A stretch of DNA of 64,000 nucleotides. Source: Galeruca laticollis. Lineage: Eukaryota > Arthropoda > Insecta > Coleoptera > Chrysomelidae. Made by a program: the position numbers and the translations under genes. The notes below the pieces were generated by a model that was not told where the DNA came from, searched no databases, and saw nothing but the letters and a program-made list of their open reading frames with translations. The stretch is from assembly GCA_963921935.1 (NCBI GenBank), contig OY998175.1, positions 264,981,709 to 265,045,708 of the forward strand, in the 5' to 3' direction. Shown here one piece after another: positions 36,276 to 46,160 of the stretch; position 1 is the first letter of the stretch, and every line of letters begins with the position of its first letter.

Positions 36276-36424
36276 ATAATTAAGTTTATTTATATATTCA
36301 TATTTTTATGAGCATATTGTTATCACGAAACAAGTACTCATGTACTTATATTTCTACTTTATTCGCTCTTTATAATTGTAACCATTATACTTATTTGTTG
36401 TGAATAAAGTTATTATTATCATTA

Positions 36425-36700
36425 ATTACCACTAACTTTGTGATAGATGGTAATAATTCTATACACATAATAGGTCATGCATATTTGAAGATGAAAAAAT
36501 TATATACGTCACCCTGTAACTCATCAGATTTGGGAATTTTCATTTGTACTGATCTAAGCCCACTACAGGCAAGGCCGCTTAGTGCAGTCAGTAATAATGC
36601 ATGAAACTGGTAGTAAATGATGATGAGTGTGTGGTTTTTCCACTTCTCAGAATCTCAGAATAGTAATAGGTAATTAAATTCGGAAATTAACATTCATGTG
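36425..36700 (+). pseudogene. Transposase-like protein, C-terminal part after the LINE
   Basis: Immediately after the LINE end a frame reads VIDGNNSIHIIGHAYLKMKK, LYTSPCNSSDLGIFICTDLS and LQARPLSAVSNNA. It has the same style as the preceding transposase and the right position to be its C-terminus. The frame then closes at about 36605. It confirms that the LINE interrupted an older gene. Confidence 0.6.
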
Positions 36701-36842
36701 AATAGTATAATCAAAGTTTCTGTTTCAAAATTCATTTCTTAAATCTCTCATTTTCTAAATACTGTATAGGCATTATGTTTGTTTAGATAAGAATACGAGA
36801 TTTTTTATTTTATATTTCCAGTGATTTGTTTCATTGAAACAG

Positions 36843-38070
36843 AAGGTAGAGAGCGTGAGTGATTTAAACTCATCAGAGTATGATAATACCAAACGTAGAG
36901 TGAGGCAAAGAAAAAGAATATCATCAGATGAGAGTTCTAAATCATCAGCGGATGAGCTGGAGGCCATTACATGGCATAAAAAATGCTCTCAGAAGAAATT
37001 GTTTACCCCACCTAAAATGCCTATCCCATCAAGTACATATGATTCAGTACAATCAAGAATTCAGCTTGATGATCCAGTTCCTGAAGCCATTCCTGCAATA
37101 CCTACTTCAGTTAGCAGTAAATCTATTGGTTTGTATTCTTTCATGAGTCAATGATATTTGCATTCAAAATTATGTTGAGATTTGACTGATGTTCCTTCTT
37201 GTTATATGTTCTAGATGAATTTTACTGTTGATGCTGTCGTGTGCACAGAAGTGGTAAGTTAATTGTAAAATTGAATGATAATATTTTGTAATACACGCTT
37301 GTTAGATTTTTTCAGGTGATAGTTTGTGAAACATTATAAAACAGATACTTATGAGAAATATATTGACTCAAGTTGTTGAAGAAATACAAAATTTAAGAAT
37401 AGTGCTATCATCAAACATCCATGAAGAAAACCATCAGTCCATATTTGTAATGTTCAATTTCTTACCAACTAATTCTGATGAAAACCTAATTCTTGTAGAG
37501 AAGTACTTACAAAACGAAAAAAACTTCAGAGTCACTGTGAGTAACTGAAAAATATACTAACAACCTCTTTTGTATTGTATTTTTCCTTTGTATTTCAACC
37601 TTTTTTTAAAAATTAACCATCTGGTTTTCAGGTTGATGAATTTTCTAAGTTAGAAGGAAAGAATTTATATGATTTCACTAAAAGGTGTCTGAATGTGGTT
37701 ATGTCAAATTCCTTCGCCTCAGAATTCAGTTGGCATGGAGCTAAGGAGAAAAGGATCTTCAAAAATATGGAGTTGACAGAAATGCTTTTGGGTAAGGGTT
37801 TATCGTGAAATATTTCTGTACTTTCCAGGGATTTGTAATTCAATAATCTATATACATACATGAATCACAAGTGTCTGTCTGTTCGTCGTAGCATCTGAAA
37901 ACTCGTGTCCTCTTTCTGTGAAAAAATATATTGTTTTAGATGCATCTCAACAATCCAAACTATCCGATAATCAAAGAGCTACCTAGGAAGCATTTAAATA
38001 GTGGCTAAGGAGAGCTAAAGAAAGAAGCAACAATGTGAAAGTGCCAAATGACAATAATAATAATAATTAG
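36843..38070 (+). pseudogene. DUF4806-domain gene, spliced, with two stops in the last exon
   Basis: Proposed exons: 36843 to about 37116 or beyond (Ser/Asp/Arg-rich, RRVRQRKRISSDESS, AITWHKKC), 37216-37253 (TAG|ATGAATTTT...GTG|GTAAGT), about 37317-37536 (LMRNILTQVVEEIQNLR, ending ACT|GTGAGT), 37632-37791 (VDEFSKLEGKNLYDFTKRC, ASEFSWHGAKEKRIFK, ending G|GTAAGG) and 37940-38070 (DASQQSKLSDNQRAT, WLRRAKERSNN, stop 38068-38070). Splice phases agree across the last two introns. The LEGKNL..FTKRCL and F.W.G...K..F segments are the DUF4806 signature, a domain of unknown role abundant in insects. In the last exon TAG codons at 37984 and 37999 replace what look like glutamine codons, so the copy is dead. 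Confidence 0.65.
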
Positions 38071-38739
38071 TCTGACCTGTGAGAGTTGTCATGATATTAT
38101 GTTTTTAAGAATATCTTTTATTTTCGGTAATCAAGAATCATTGTTTCATTATTTTTATTCTGAAGAAGTCTTTCAATTCTACTAATAAACTACTACTTTT
38201 GAACAATTCAGTATTATTTTTTCTCTATTGAGACCAATATTTGAGGTTTATTTATGTAAAGGTTTTCACAAATAATGTGAACTTGAATTATCTATTATTG
38301 CTGTTGAAAATACTGCACACTATTATTGTTCATATTATTTCCTGCAGATTCTGATTTCATAAAATTGCAACTTAATTATCATTTCAAAATTCCTATTGTT
38401 CTCTCAAATAAAGTACCTACCAATCATGCAGAACAATACCTTCTGTGAAATGAAATTTATAAGAATGTTTTATATTTGATTTGATTATTTTTTGTGTGCA
38501 CTTATATTTTTCTTTAATTAATTATGATTATCACATTTAGAAATATTCTTGTCATCAAGATGCTCTGAATATACAAAATGTATACAAAATATATTCTTTT
38601 TCATAATAAGTCCAGTACAGGTTTCTTCCGTATGATTCTGCACCCCACCAGGGATTTTGAAGAATTTTATCATCCAAACTTCTTAAAATGAGCAGTGCTT
38701 TATGGGTAAGTGCTAGAATTTACGGAAAACTATAGTCTA
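38071..38739. other. Non-coding interior of the composite transposon
   Basis: AT-rich with an (AAT)n run at the DUF4806 stop codon (38053-38066). No other signal. Confidence 0.4.
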
Positions 38740-39177
38740 TAAACTATCCAGATCATGTCCAAAACATCCAATTTACGTTCATAACCTATCCAGTTAATGT
38801 CCTTAATGTATCCAGTTCATGCCCTTTAAACGTATAGTTCACGTCCATAACGAGTACAAGGGATGTTCATAACCTATTCTGTTCATGTACAAAACATATC
38901 CAGTTCATGTCCTGAACATCCAGTGCAGGTCCATGAAAAGTCCATGAGATGTCCATGGTTTATTTATCATGTCCAGTGAATGTTCACATTTGTCCAAGGT
39001 ATATCCATTCTTCGTACGAAACGGACATCCATGGGATGTCGTATTTCATTGCAAATGGATATCCGATGGATGTTCATAGGATATTCTTCTGGACATGATC
39101 AGATATCCCATGGATATCCTTTATGTCCAATGTGGATATTCATTAGACATCCATTGTATGTTCATGTGTTATCTGGG
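38740..39177. repeat. Right subterminal repeats and terminus of the composite transposon
   Basis: About 30 related decamers of the type TATCCAGTTCATGTCC, GGACATCCATGGGATGTC and GGATATCC. It ends TTCATGTGTTATCTGGG at 39177, the inverted partner of the left terminus. Confidence 0.7.
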
Positions 39178-40129
39178 TTGCTACATCTGTTTTTTTATCG
39201 GTATCATACAAATTTGGCATGGGAACTTTTGTTGAAACCCATTTTGGTCATTGGTGTTGTACAGATGATATTTCAAAAACCTTGCAAATGTTTAATTTTT
39301 CAATAGGAGAACCCAGAAAATTGGCTACCGTGTCAAGTGATTTTCTATTATTTTGTTGTCACCAACATTGTCCATTCTATATTCACAACTTTACATACAG
39401 TCCACTTTTCATACCAATAAAGGTGGGTCTCTAATTCTCTTTTTGATGTTTAGGTACTGGACTTCATTTGGAAAGTCCTTGTTGTACCCTCATGGAATTT
39501 TCATGAATGTTCTACTTCTTTTCATACCTTATACATATTGGACTACAAATCATTCAAATTATAGTTCATCTGCGCTTTTAGATTTGGATAAACATCAATT
39601 ACAGCTTCAGATAATATCAAACCAACACACATAACATAAAGTGACATTAATACAATATCTGTTTGCCTAACGAAATGTACAGGCTTATCTACTGTCACAT
39701 TCACGGATATTGGGGTCTCACTTCTTTATCTGCGTATATCAATACGCAAAGAGAATTTGTCAAACTCTAAATGGAACATATGGTTTATACTCGATGATGA
39801 CTTAGTTCATTTCATTAAGCATTTTTTATAATACTTATATGCGACTGTCGGATAAATCAGGTAAAACTGCTGTAGGTCCTACCCAGAAACCATAAAAAAT
39901 AATTGATGATTTATTTTATATTGGAAAGGGCTGAAAAGGGCGGATGATGTTGCTAACACTGCACATTAGCGATATAGACCTACATATAATTGATACTGGT
40001 AGAACCATGAGAAAATATAGACAGTTATACTTCTTATCAAAGGAAATTTATGTTGAACTCAATCCACTTAATTATATAAAAATATGCAGGACATTCCTTA
40101 CATAATGCCACGTTACAACATTCACAAAT
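39178..40129. other. Spacer, no identifiable gene
   Basis: Overlapping open frames of 70-108 codons on the plus strand (39182-39640) show no family motif. The remainder is anonymous. Confidence 0.35.
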
Positions 40130-40131
40130 TA

Positions 40132-41412
40132 CGAGGATATATTGAAAAATTATTACCCTACTGTAGAACCAAACAAAATTTCAATTTCAAAATATTTTAT
40201 TACTCAACATATTTTCCTCTCAATCGGATACATTTATCACAGCGAACCTGCAACGTCTCTAGACCTTTAAAAAAATGTTTCTTCTTGCTCTGTAAACCAG
40301 ACCTCCACAGCTTTATTACCTCCTCGTTGGAAGAGAATTTACCACCTTTCAAACTTTTTTTCCGTTCATGAAAGAGATGATACTCGGACGGAGCCAGATC
40401 TGGTGAATAAGGGGGGTGTTCTAGTAATTCAAACCCTAAATCACGAATGTTTTGCATGGCAACATGAGATTTGTCTGCAGGGGTGTTGTCCTGTTAAATC
40501 AAAACACCTTTGGATAGCTTTCCGCGTCCTTTCTCTTCAATTTTTTCCCGTAGAGTGGTCAGTAATGTCGAATAGTAATCTCCAGTTACTGATCCACCCT
40601 TATCCAAACAATCAATCGTGATTACTCCATGGCAATCCCAAAAAACTGAAGCAAGAACTTTTCCAGCAGATTTTTGGACACGAAACTTCTTAGGTCTTGG
40701 AGAACCAGAGTGTCCCTATTCCATCGATTGTTGCTTTGTTTCTGGATCGTAGAAATGTACCAAAGTCTTATTCATAGTAACAATTCGGTTTAAGAAGTCT
40801 ACATCGATTTCAAATCGGGCACAGATCGAACGCGATGCTTCTACCATTGCACGCTTTTGATCAACATTCAAACATTTGGGGATCCATTTTGCAGCAATTT
40901 TTCTCATGTCCAAATTGACGTGACCTATATGAGTAACGCGTTCGTATGAAATATTCATTGCTTCAGATATCCGTTTTAGCCCAATTCGACGGTCTGATAA
41001 AATCATGTCATGAACTGCATCGATATTTTCGGGGACTGACAGAGAAACTGGCCTCCCCGATCGGTAATCATCTTCAATGGAAAATGTACCTCTTTTGAGG
41101 CTTGCAGTCCAATTTTTCACAGTAGCATACGAAGGACATTGATCACCAAGGGTATTAAGCATATCTTCGTAAATCTGCTTACCTCTTAACCCTTTTAAAT
41201 ACAGGTACTTGATGATGGCTCGATACTCCAATTTTTCGATTTTCACAATTTCGGTGGACATCATTTAATTTATTGCGTAACTCTGGTTTACTTTTTTGAC
41301 GTAAAACTTCACACTGATACTTCTAATAAGTTATTGTTCGTTGCTACGGTAACGCGATATTTTGTTTATGCATGGAACTGGTCTAGGCTAACTAGATATC
41401 AATACATCCTCG
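40132..41412 (-). mobile_element. mariner transposon, nearly full length (1.28 kb)
   Basis: Flanked by TA on both sides (40130-40131 and 41413-41414). Ends are inverted copies: CGAGGATATATTGA on the left and, reversed, CGAGGATGTATTGA on the right. The length (1281 bp) and a single transposase gene on the minus strand are typical of mariner. Confidence 0.9.
40203..41264 (-). pseudogene. mariner transposase with two nonsense codons and lost catalytic aspartate
   Basis: One frame runs from ATG (41264) to about 40203, roughly 350 codons, the usual mariner size. It is interrupted only by TAG at 40716-40718 (inside the SMEWGH-type motif) and TAA near 40494-40496. N-terminal helix-turn-helix parts (RAIIKYLYLKGLRGKQIYEDM, YATVKNW) are followed by SGRPVS and the catalytic region. 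The first catalytic motif reads IVTMNKTLVHFYDPETK: the expected acidic residue (TGDE/TMDE) is N and the next E is K. The second motif is QDNTPADKS, with D present, and the third is YSPDLAPSEYHLF. Transposase cuts and pastes the element at TA; this one cannot. Confidence 0.92.
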
Positions 41413-41414
41413 TA

Positions 41415-42323
41415 TATTGAAGCGATTTTGCTTTCAATGAAGAACTGCGTAAAACGCATCCAATAATTGTGATACTGCCTTTGGTGTATGAGGTCCTGAC
41501 TTCTATCTTGAACCAAATGTTTCTATTAATTCATTAGCAAGTTCGCTATAAAACTGTAGAGGCGTAAGTGGCTCGAAAATTGAATTTTTTGTTTTGACAG
41601 TTTCTTTGTAATATGCACAATATTTCAGCTTTTTAGCAAAATAGACTATAATATTATACTACGGCTGTAAAATAGTGCTAAGAGTGCTTCAGTTGTTGAT
41701 TCTCCGGTTTTTTGTTCTCACAAAACTATTACCGCAAGGTAAATCTATAAAGATTTGACCATTTTATGAAAAAAAAATCACGAACGATATTCTTTAGGGT
41801 ATATTCATTCACCTGTGAATAGTTTATTCTTTTGGCTATTTACAGAGGTTTGGTAAAATATACAATAAGCAACACTATTAATAAATAATCACTAACTACT
41901 TATAAAGTAACTATTTTCTTAAAAAATAGCATATTATACACCAAGGTGGTGAACTGTTATTGTTGACCGAGCACCAAGATTATTTCGCGAGGGGCCTATA
42001 AATGTCTTGACCACCGTTGTGTGGTGTATATACAATTTTTTTCACTACTAGCCAGAGTAAAGACAAACATTAAATTTAATTCCAATAAAAATGGAGTAGC
42101 TGAGAATGCAAATTCGCGTTTCCACTAACAAAACCAAAATCAAGTAGTGTGATGCAGATAGACATTTCCGCTAGTAAAACTTATTTTCAAACAACGGGTG
42201 CGTCCAGATAACATAACTTATAATTCAATCGTTGAATGATCGCGCACTGAGCAATAAATGGTTGACATGTGTCTTGTCTAAAGGATAATTTTTTTAAAGT
42301 AAAAATATTGAAAGATTGAAATT
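41415..42323. other. Spacer with weak coding-like patch
   Basis: A frame at about 41965-42030 reads VDRAPRLFREGPINVLT, without a family I can name. Otherwise AT-rich. Confidence 0.3.
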
Positions 42324-42533
42324 ATGGCAAGATACAATCTAATTCTTGCGATATTTGATGATACTAATATAACTGATATGAACAGAACCATTATAGCCCA
42401 TGCAATCGAAGATTTGCAGGAACCATTACAACATGATTATAACGTGAGAAGACGTGGTATTCGTGAAGAAAACAGGAATGATTATGAAGGAATAATTCCA
42501 GTGAATAATGTTAATTTGTACGTGTTTAATTGA
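42324..42533 (+). CDS. Small hypothetical ORF, 69 codons
   Basis: ATG in the context AAATTATGGC, then a charged protein beginning MARYNLILAIFDDTNIT and containing NVRRRGIREENRNDYEG. No domain recognised. It lies immediately before the errantivirus-like element, so it may be the 5' part of a gene or TE interrupted by that insertion. Confidence 0.3.
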   Translation: MARYNLILAIFDDTNITDMNRTIIAHAIEDLQEPLQHDYNVRRRGIREENRNDYEGIIPVNNVNLYVFN

Positions 42534-42539
42534 TGGCAT

Positions 42540-43084
42540 TAGATCCTTCTTCCTAGAAGATTTCAGTTCTAACTCTGGGTCGTGAGTGTTCCTTTGAGTG
42601 GATCGGTTCAGCTACAGCTAGAGTCAAGCTTAAGTTGTATCTCAGTTGCTTACTAAAGTAACTCTTGTTACTTATTTTATTATGTTTACGCTTCTCTTTC
42701 TCTGCATATCTCGTGAGTTAATCTATTTGAGCTAAATGTTATCAAGAATTTTTTGCAATTTTTTCTCTCGGAATCTAGATCAGTAAACGAGTGATTATTA
42801 AGTACCACATTTTCGCAACCGTGAAGAAACATTGTATTATCAATAATAAGTGAACATAGTGTAATAATTCTGTGTAAATATTGTAATAGTTTCAGAATTC
42901 AATTTTTATTCAACTCTAAACACTTTTTAAATTTATTAGTTGTCAGCATTTAATTATGAACTAACTTGGTACTCTTCTTATATTTTTTTCGACATTCTGT
43001 TTGTAACTCTGTAACAATAAAGTTGTATTTTTGAATCAAAATTAACCTTTTTAGAAAGATATTTGGTGAACAAAATATCTTAAC
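42540..43084 (+). repeat. 5' LTR (left boundary uncertain)
   Basis: 42932-43084 matches the 3' LTR (TTTATTAGTTGTCAGCATTT, GTAACAATAAAGTTGTATTT with an AATAAA poly(A) signal, AACAAAATATCTTAAC). The upstream 390 bp (42540-42930) has no counterpart at the 3' end, so either the 3' LTR has lost part of U3 or the 5' LTR begins nearer 42900. Confidence 0.6.
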
Positions 43085-43102
43085 TGGCGCAGTCAGTAGA
43101 AT
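43085..43102 (+). promoter_or_regulatory. Primer binding site
   Basis: TGGCGCAGTCAGTAGAAT directly follows the LTR. It matches the pattern TGGCGCAGTCGGTAGGAT found at this place in 17.6/297-type errantiviruses, which prime from a serine tRNA (from memory). Confidence 0.75.
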
Positions 43103-43386
43103 ATAGTCGTAGTTCGGTATTTTCGGGAAGTCACGGCATCGAGACCGGTTCTGTGAAAAGAGTTAACGTGAGTTTCAACTCTTAGACGACAACCTACACC
43201 ATCCAGGGGCAAACAGGATCACGTAGGGAGAATTCCAAGAAGTACCTGTAAGTACCGAGTTTTCCTATTACACCTTCCTAATTTTAAGATAGGTAAAATA
43301 TTTCCCGGCTGGAAATAAACTTTACTTTTCAATTATAATACATTAGTTAATAATAAATATATACATATCTAGTTGTCAATTTATTA

Positions 43387-44592
43387 ATGGACGACTCTGA
43401 TACAAATATTGAAGAATTGATTTCGAGTTTCAATAATTCATTAAATTTAGAAGAAAACGTTAGTGGTAGTAATATTAACCCAAACATTATGGCTTATAAT
43501 AATAAACAAATTAACATTCAAATGTTGAAATTAACAGTAGATTTAATTTTACCTCATGACGGCAATAACTCAACTCTCATACAATTTATAGAGAATTGCC
43601 AATTCCTTATAGATACATATAGTAATGTAGGTTGTGTAGTTATTAATAATGATATTTTACGAGCAATTCGTTCTAAATTAATAGGAAGAGCTAATCTTTT
43701 AGTTGGTTGTAGAACCCAGCTAGATAATTGGAATTTATTGAAAGACGCATTAGAACAATGTTTTGGCGATAAGAGATCACTAGAATGTTTGGAGCAGGAC
43801 CTCTTAATAACCCATCATTTTAAAAACGAATCAACATTAGATTTTGCTAGAAGACTACAAGTGTTAAAAAGCCCCCTGTTTCAAAGAATTAATAGTTTTT
43901 CAGTAACAGAAATGCCTGTTGATACCAAAGTAATATATCGTAGACGATACGACCAAATGGCTTTGAAAACGCTTATTAGAAATTTAACCGGTTTGCTACT
44001 ACATACAATTAGAATTAAGAATCCAGCTTCAATTGAAGCCGCTATCACATTTATTATAGAAGCCGACAATTTTAATTACTCTACAAATAATTTTGAATTT
44101 AAAAATAATTCGAAAACTAACATAAATTCAGAAAATTATGATAGACAAGTATTAAATAATCATAACCATCATTCGAGTTGTACCAGCAATCCAAATCAAT
44201 TGTCCAGACAACAATTCCAACAAACACCTCAAACTAATTTTAACTACCGAAATCAAAATCAAATACAAAACTCAAATAATCCGAACCAAATTAATAATTA
44301 CAAAAATCACAACCAATTTCCTAGTCCAGCAATTCCAATTCAACCTCGACAAATGACTAGAGATTATCCAACCAATAAACAAGTTTTTGGACAACCAAAA
44401 AACGTTTTTGCACCTACTGGTAAAGCTCCAGAAAATAGACCAGAACCAATGTCAATAAACTCGAGAAACACTTTTAAGCCTAATCAACCAAATAACTATT
44501 CTAGATCCACTCATCCCAGAAAGAATTGCACCAAATTCAAACCGAATCAGACTCACTTGATTCGAACTTTAATTACCCACACTTTGGGTTAA
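43387..44592 (+). CDS. Errantivirus-like Gag, intact frame
   Basis: 401 codons open from ATG. The N-terminal half is helix-rich capsid (residues about 50-220, including FIENCQFLIDTYS and LEQCFGDKRSLECLEQDLL), and the C-terminal half is extremely Asn/Gln-rich (residues 235-345). There is no CCHC knuckle, as usual for errantivirus Gag. Gag assembles particles and packages RNA. The frame ends at 44592 and overlaps a second frame from 44526, so a -1 shift would link Gag to Pol. This is the only undamaged gene of the element. Confidence 0.85.
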   Translation: MDDSDTNIEELISSFNNSLNLEENVSGSNINPNIMAYNNKQINIQMLKLTVDLILPHDGNNSTLIQFIENCQFLIDTYSNVGCVVINNDILRAIRSKLIGRANLLVGCRTQLDNWNLLKDALEQCFGDKRSLECLEQDLLITHHFKNESTLDFARRLQVLKSPLFQRINSFSVTEMPVDTKVIYRRRYDQMALKTLIRNLTGLLLHTIRIKNPASIEAAITFIIEADNFNYSTNNFEFKNNSKTNINSENYDRQVLNNHNHHSSCTSNPNQLSRQQFQQTPQTNFNYRNQNQIQNSNNPNQINNYKNHNQFPSPAIPIQPRQMTRDYPTNKQVFGQPKNVFAPTGKAPENRPEPMSINSRNTFKPNQPNNYSRSTHPRKNCTKFKPNQTHLIRTLITHTLG

Positions 44593-44738
44593 ATCCTTAC
44601 GACGTCGAAAATCTAACTCATGACATTGATACCGATTACATAGATCCCGTTATGTATAATGACGACTCTGTAAATAATAATAATACAAATTTTCGGATTA
44701 CGACCCTGGAAACCATTTTAACGTAAACGAAATATTTT
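44526..44738 (+). pseudogene. Start of pol (upstream of the PLE insertion)
   Basis: An acidic frame (PYDVENLTHDIDTDYIDP) in the -1 register relative to gag overlaps its end by 66 bp and reaches a stop at about 44726. Pol coding resumes at 45335 beyond the inserted palindrome, where NSTELPYIKINNPP leads to protease. Confidence 0.6.
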
Positions 44739-44740
44739 CT

Positions 44741-45322
44741 TATTAGTGTTTTAAATGAAACTCACGGTTTCTAGTTAATTCCACAATATAATAAAAGTTA
44801 TTTAAATTCTAAGAAATTGACAATTGTTTCGATAAATCAATATCATCGTCAAAATGACAGAAGGTACATTTTATTTGATGCCTACCTGATGTTTAGTAGT
44901 TATTTTTGGCTAGACCAAGAAATGACCTAACTTGTGAAGTCAATATATGTTTATAGAAAAAAGATGGAGATGTGATATTACAAATATTGAAGCTTAGATA
45001 TTATTAACCCTATAATATCTAAGCTTCAATATTTGTAATATCACATCTTCTTCTTTTTTCTATAAACATATATTAAGTCAATCACAAGTTAGGTCACTTT
45101 TTGGTCTAGCCAAAAATAACTACTAAACATCAGGTAGGCATCAAATAAAATGTAACTTCTGTCATTCTGACGATGATATTGATTTATCGAAACAATTGTC
45201 AATTTTTTAGAATTTTCAATAACTTTTATTATATTGTGGAATTAACTAGAAACCATAAGTTTCATTTAAAACACTAATATGAGCAGATTCCACGAAGTAA
45301 GGGTCGAGACAGTTAATTTCAT
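44741..45322. mobile_element. Palindromic PLE family 2 derivative with 12-bp target duplication
   Basis: Two inverted arms of about 270-300 bp meet at about 45010 (GCTTAGATATTATTA / TAATATCTAAGC). Each arm is the 3' terminal region of PLE family 2: CCACAATATAATAAAAGTT, ATCATCGTCA.AATGACAG, TTGGCTAGACC and, at the right end, the family's terminal block. There is no coding part. It is flanked by perfect GAAATATTTTCT copies (44729-44740 and 45323-45334), so it inserted as a unit into the provirus pol. Confidence 0.92.
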
Positions 45323-45334
45323 GAAATATTTTCT

Positions 45335-45930
45335 GATTATAATAGCACTGAATTACCGTATATAAAAATCAATAATCCTCCAATTAAGTTCCTAGTAGAT
45401 ACTGGTAGTATGCAATCGATATTAGATCCTATTATCGCAGAAAAATTCTTTCCTTATACTATTTTTCAGAAACAACTAGAATTACAACAGTAGCAGGTGA
45501 TAAAGACGCAAAATTTAAAGCAGAAATTCCAGCTTTCCCTGAATTTAAATCACCATGTACAATACCATATATTTTATTTAAGTTTCACAATTATTTTGAC
45601 GGCCTCATCGGTTTAAACGTGATTAAAAATCTCAAATTATGTTTCGATTTTGAAAATAATATCCTAAAAAATAATGTTGTTCAAATTCCGATTTACTATT
45701 TCAAAAAATCTGTCGATTCCCACAAGATAGCTGCCGTAAAAGTCCCAGTCAGCTGTTATACCGAAGAAATCATAGTACCCAGTCAAGAAGTAGATAACCT
45801 TCATTTCCCAGAAACGATTACAATTGCAGAAAACGGTTTTGCTTAAACTGAAATAATAAACTGCAGTGATAAACGTGTTGAAATTGTAATAAAAGACCGA
45901 CTGAAAGTAACACCTCTTACTAATACATGA
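45335..45930 (+). pseudogene. Errantivirus-like protease region
   Basis: FLVDTGSMQSIL (45393-45428) is the aspartic protease active site DTG. The frame breaks near 45470 and continues at 45480-45842 (PYILFKFHNYFDGLIGLNVI, then a stop at 45844). The GLIGLNVI segment is the second protease landmark (I-G-x-D/N). Cleaves the Gag-Pol precursor in working relatives. Confidence 0.75.
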
Positions 45931-45999
45931 AAACCAAATTTTAATTTTTATGATACCGAGGAAACTTTACAGAATAATTATTCACAAAATTCTGACGAA

Positions 46000-46160
46000 A
46001 ATAATCAAAACTAAATTATAACCGATAATTTGAATGCAGACAAACTAACTTTTACGAACGAGATAAAACACGAAATAAAAACATATGACGAAATATCCAT
46101 CCATACCAAATGTTACTGCTATTCTTTTATACACAAAAACGAAGTCAACGACGAATAATG
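46000..46160 (+). pseudogene. Start of the errantivirus-like reverse transcriptase
   Basis: LTFTNEIKHEIKTYD followed by IHTKCYCYS and IHKNEVN matches the conserved run-in to errantivirus RT (from family knowledge). Coding homology then stops abruptly at about 46160. The RT core with its YVDD box is not present. Confidence 0.6.

Larger units (their letters stand above)
32510..36422 (+). mobile_element. Non-LTR retrotransposon inserted in the transposase gene
   Basis: About 3.9 kb with a 5' UTR (32510-32737), APE and RT domains (32738-35660), a repetitive 3' UTR and an AATAAAGTTATTATTATC end. Coding sequence of the host transposon continues on both sides (SVGQADHCC before, VIDGNNSIHIIGHAYLKM after), so the LINE landed in it. 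Nearly full length, in contrast to the other LINEs here. Clade probably CR1/Jockey group. A target duplication could not be settled. Confidence 0.85.
29632..39177 (+). mobile_element. Composite two-gene DNA transposon, nested with SINE and LINE
   Basis: Ends: the left terminus reads CCCAGTAAACACAGGA, and the right terminus reversed reads CCCAGATAACACATGA. Both are followed inward by arrays of GGATGTCCAT/ATGGACATCC-like units (29645-29850 and 38740-39170). Inside are a transposase-like gene (30506-32500, resuming at 36425) and a spliced DUF4806-type gene (36843-38070), both plus strand. Removing the SINE (0.29 kb) and LINE (3.9 kb) leaves about 5.35 kb. No target duplication longer than TT was visible. 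The grouping into one element is inferred from the matching termini and the continuity of the transposase across the LINE. Confidence 0.6.

Noticed and set aside
35904..36279. Overlapping frames of 63-103 codons rich in Y, I, C and F
   Set aside because: Artefacts of the 41-bp T-rich tandem repeats in the LINE 3' UTR.
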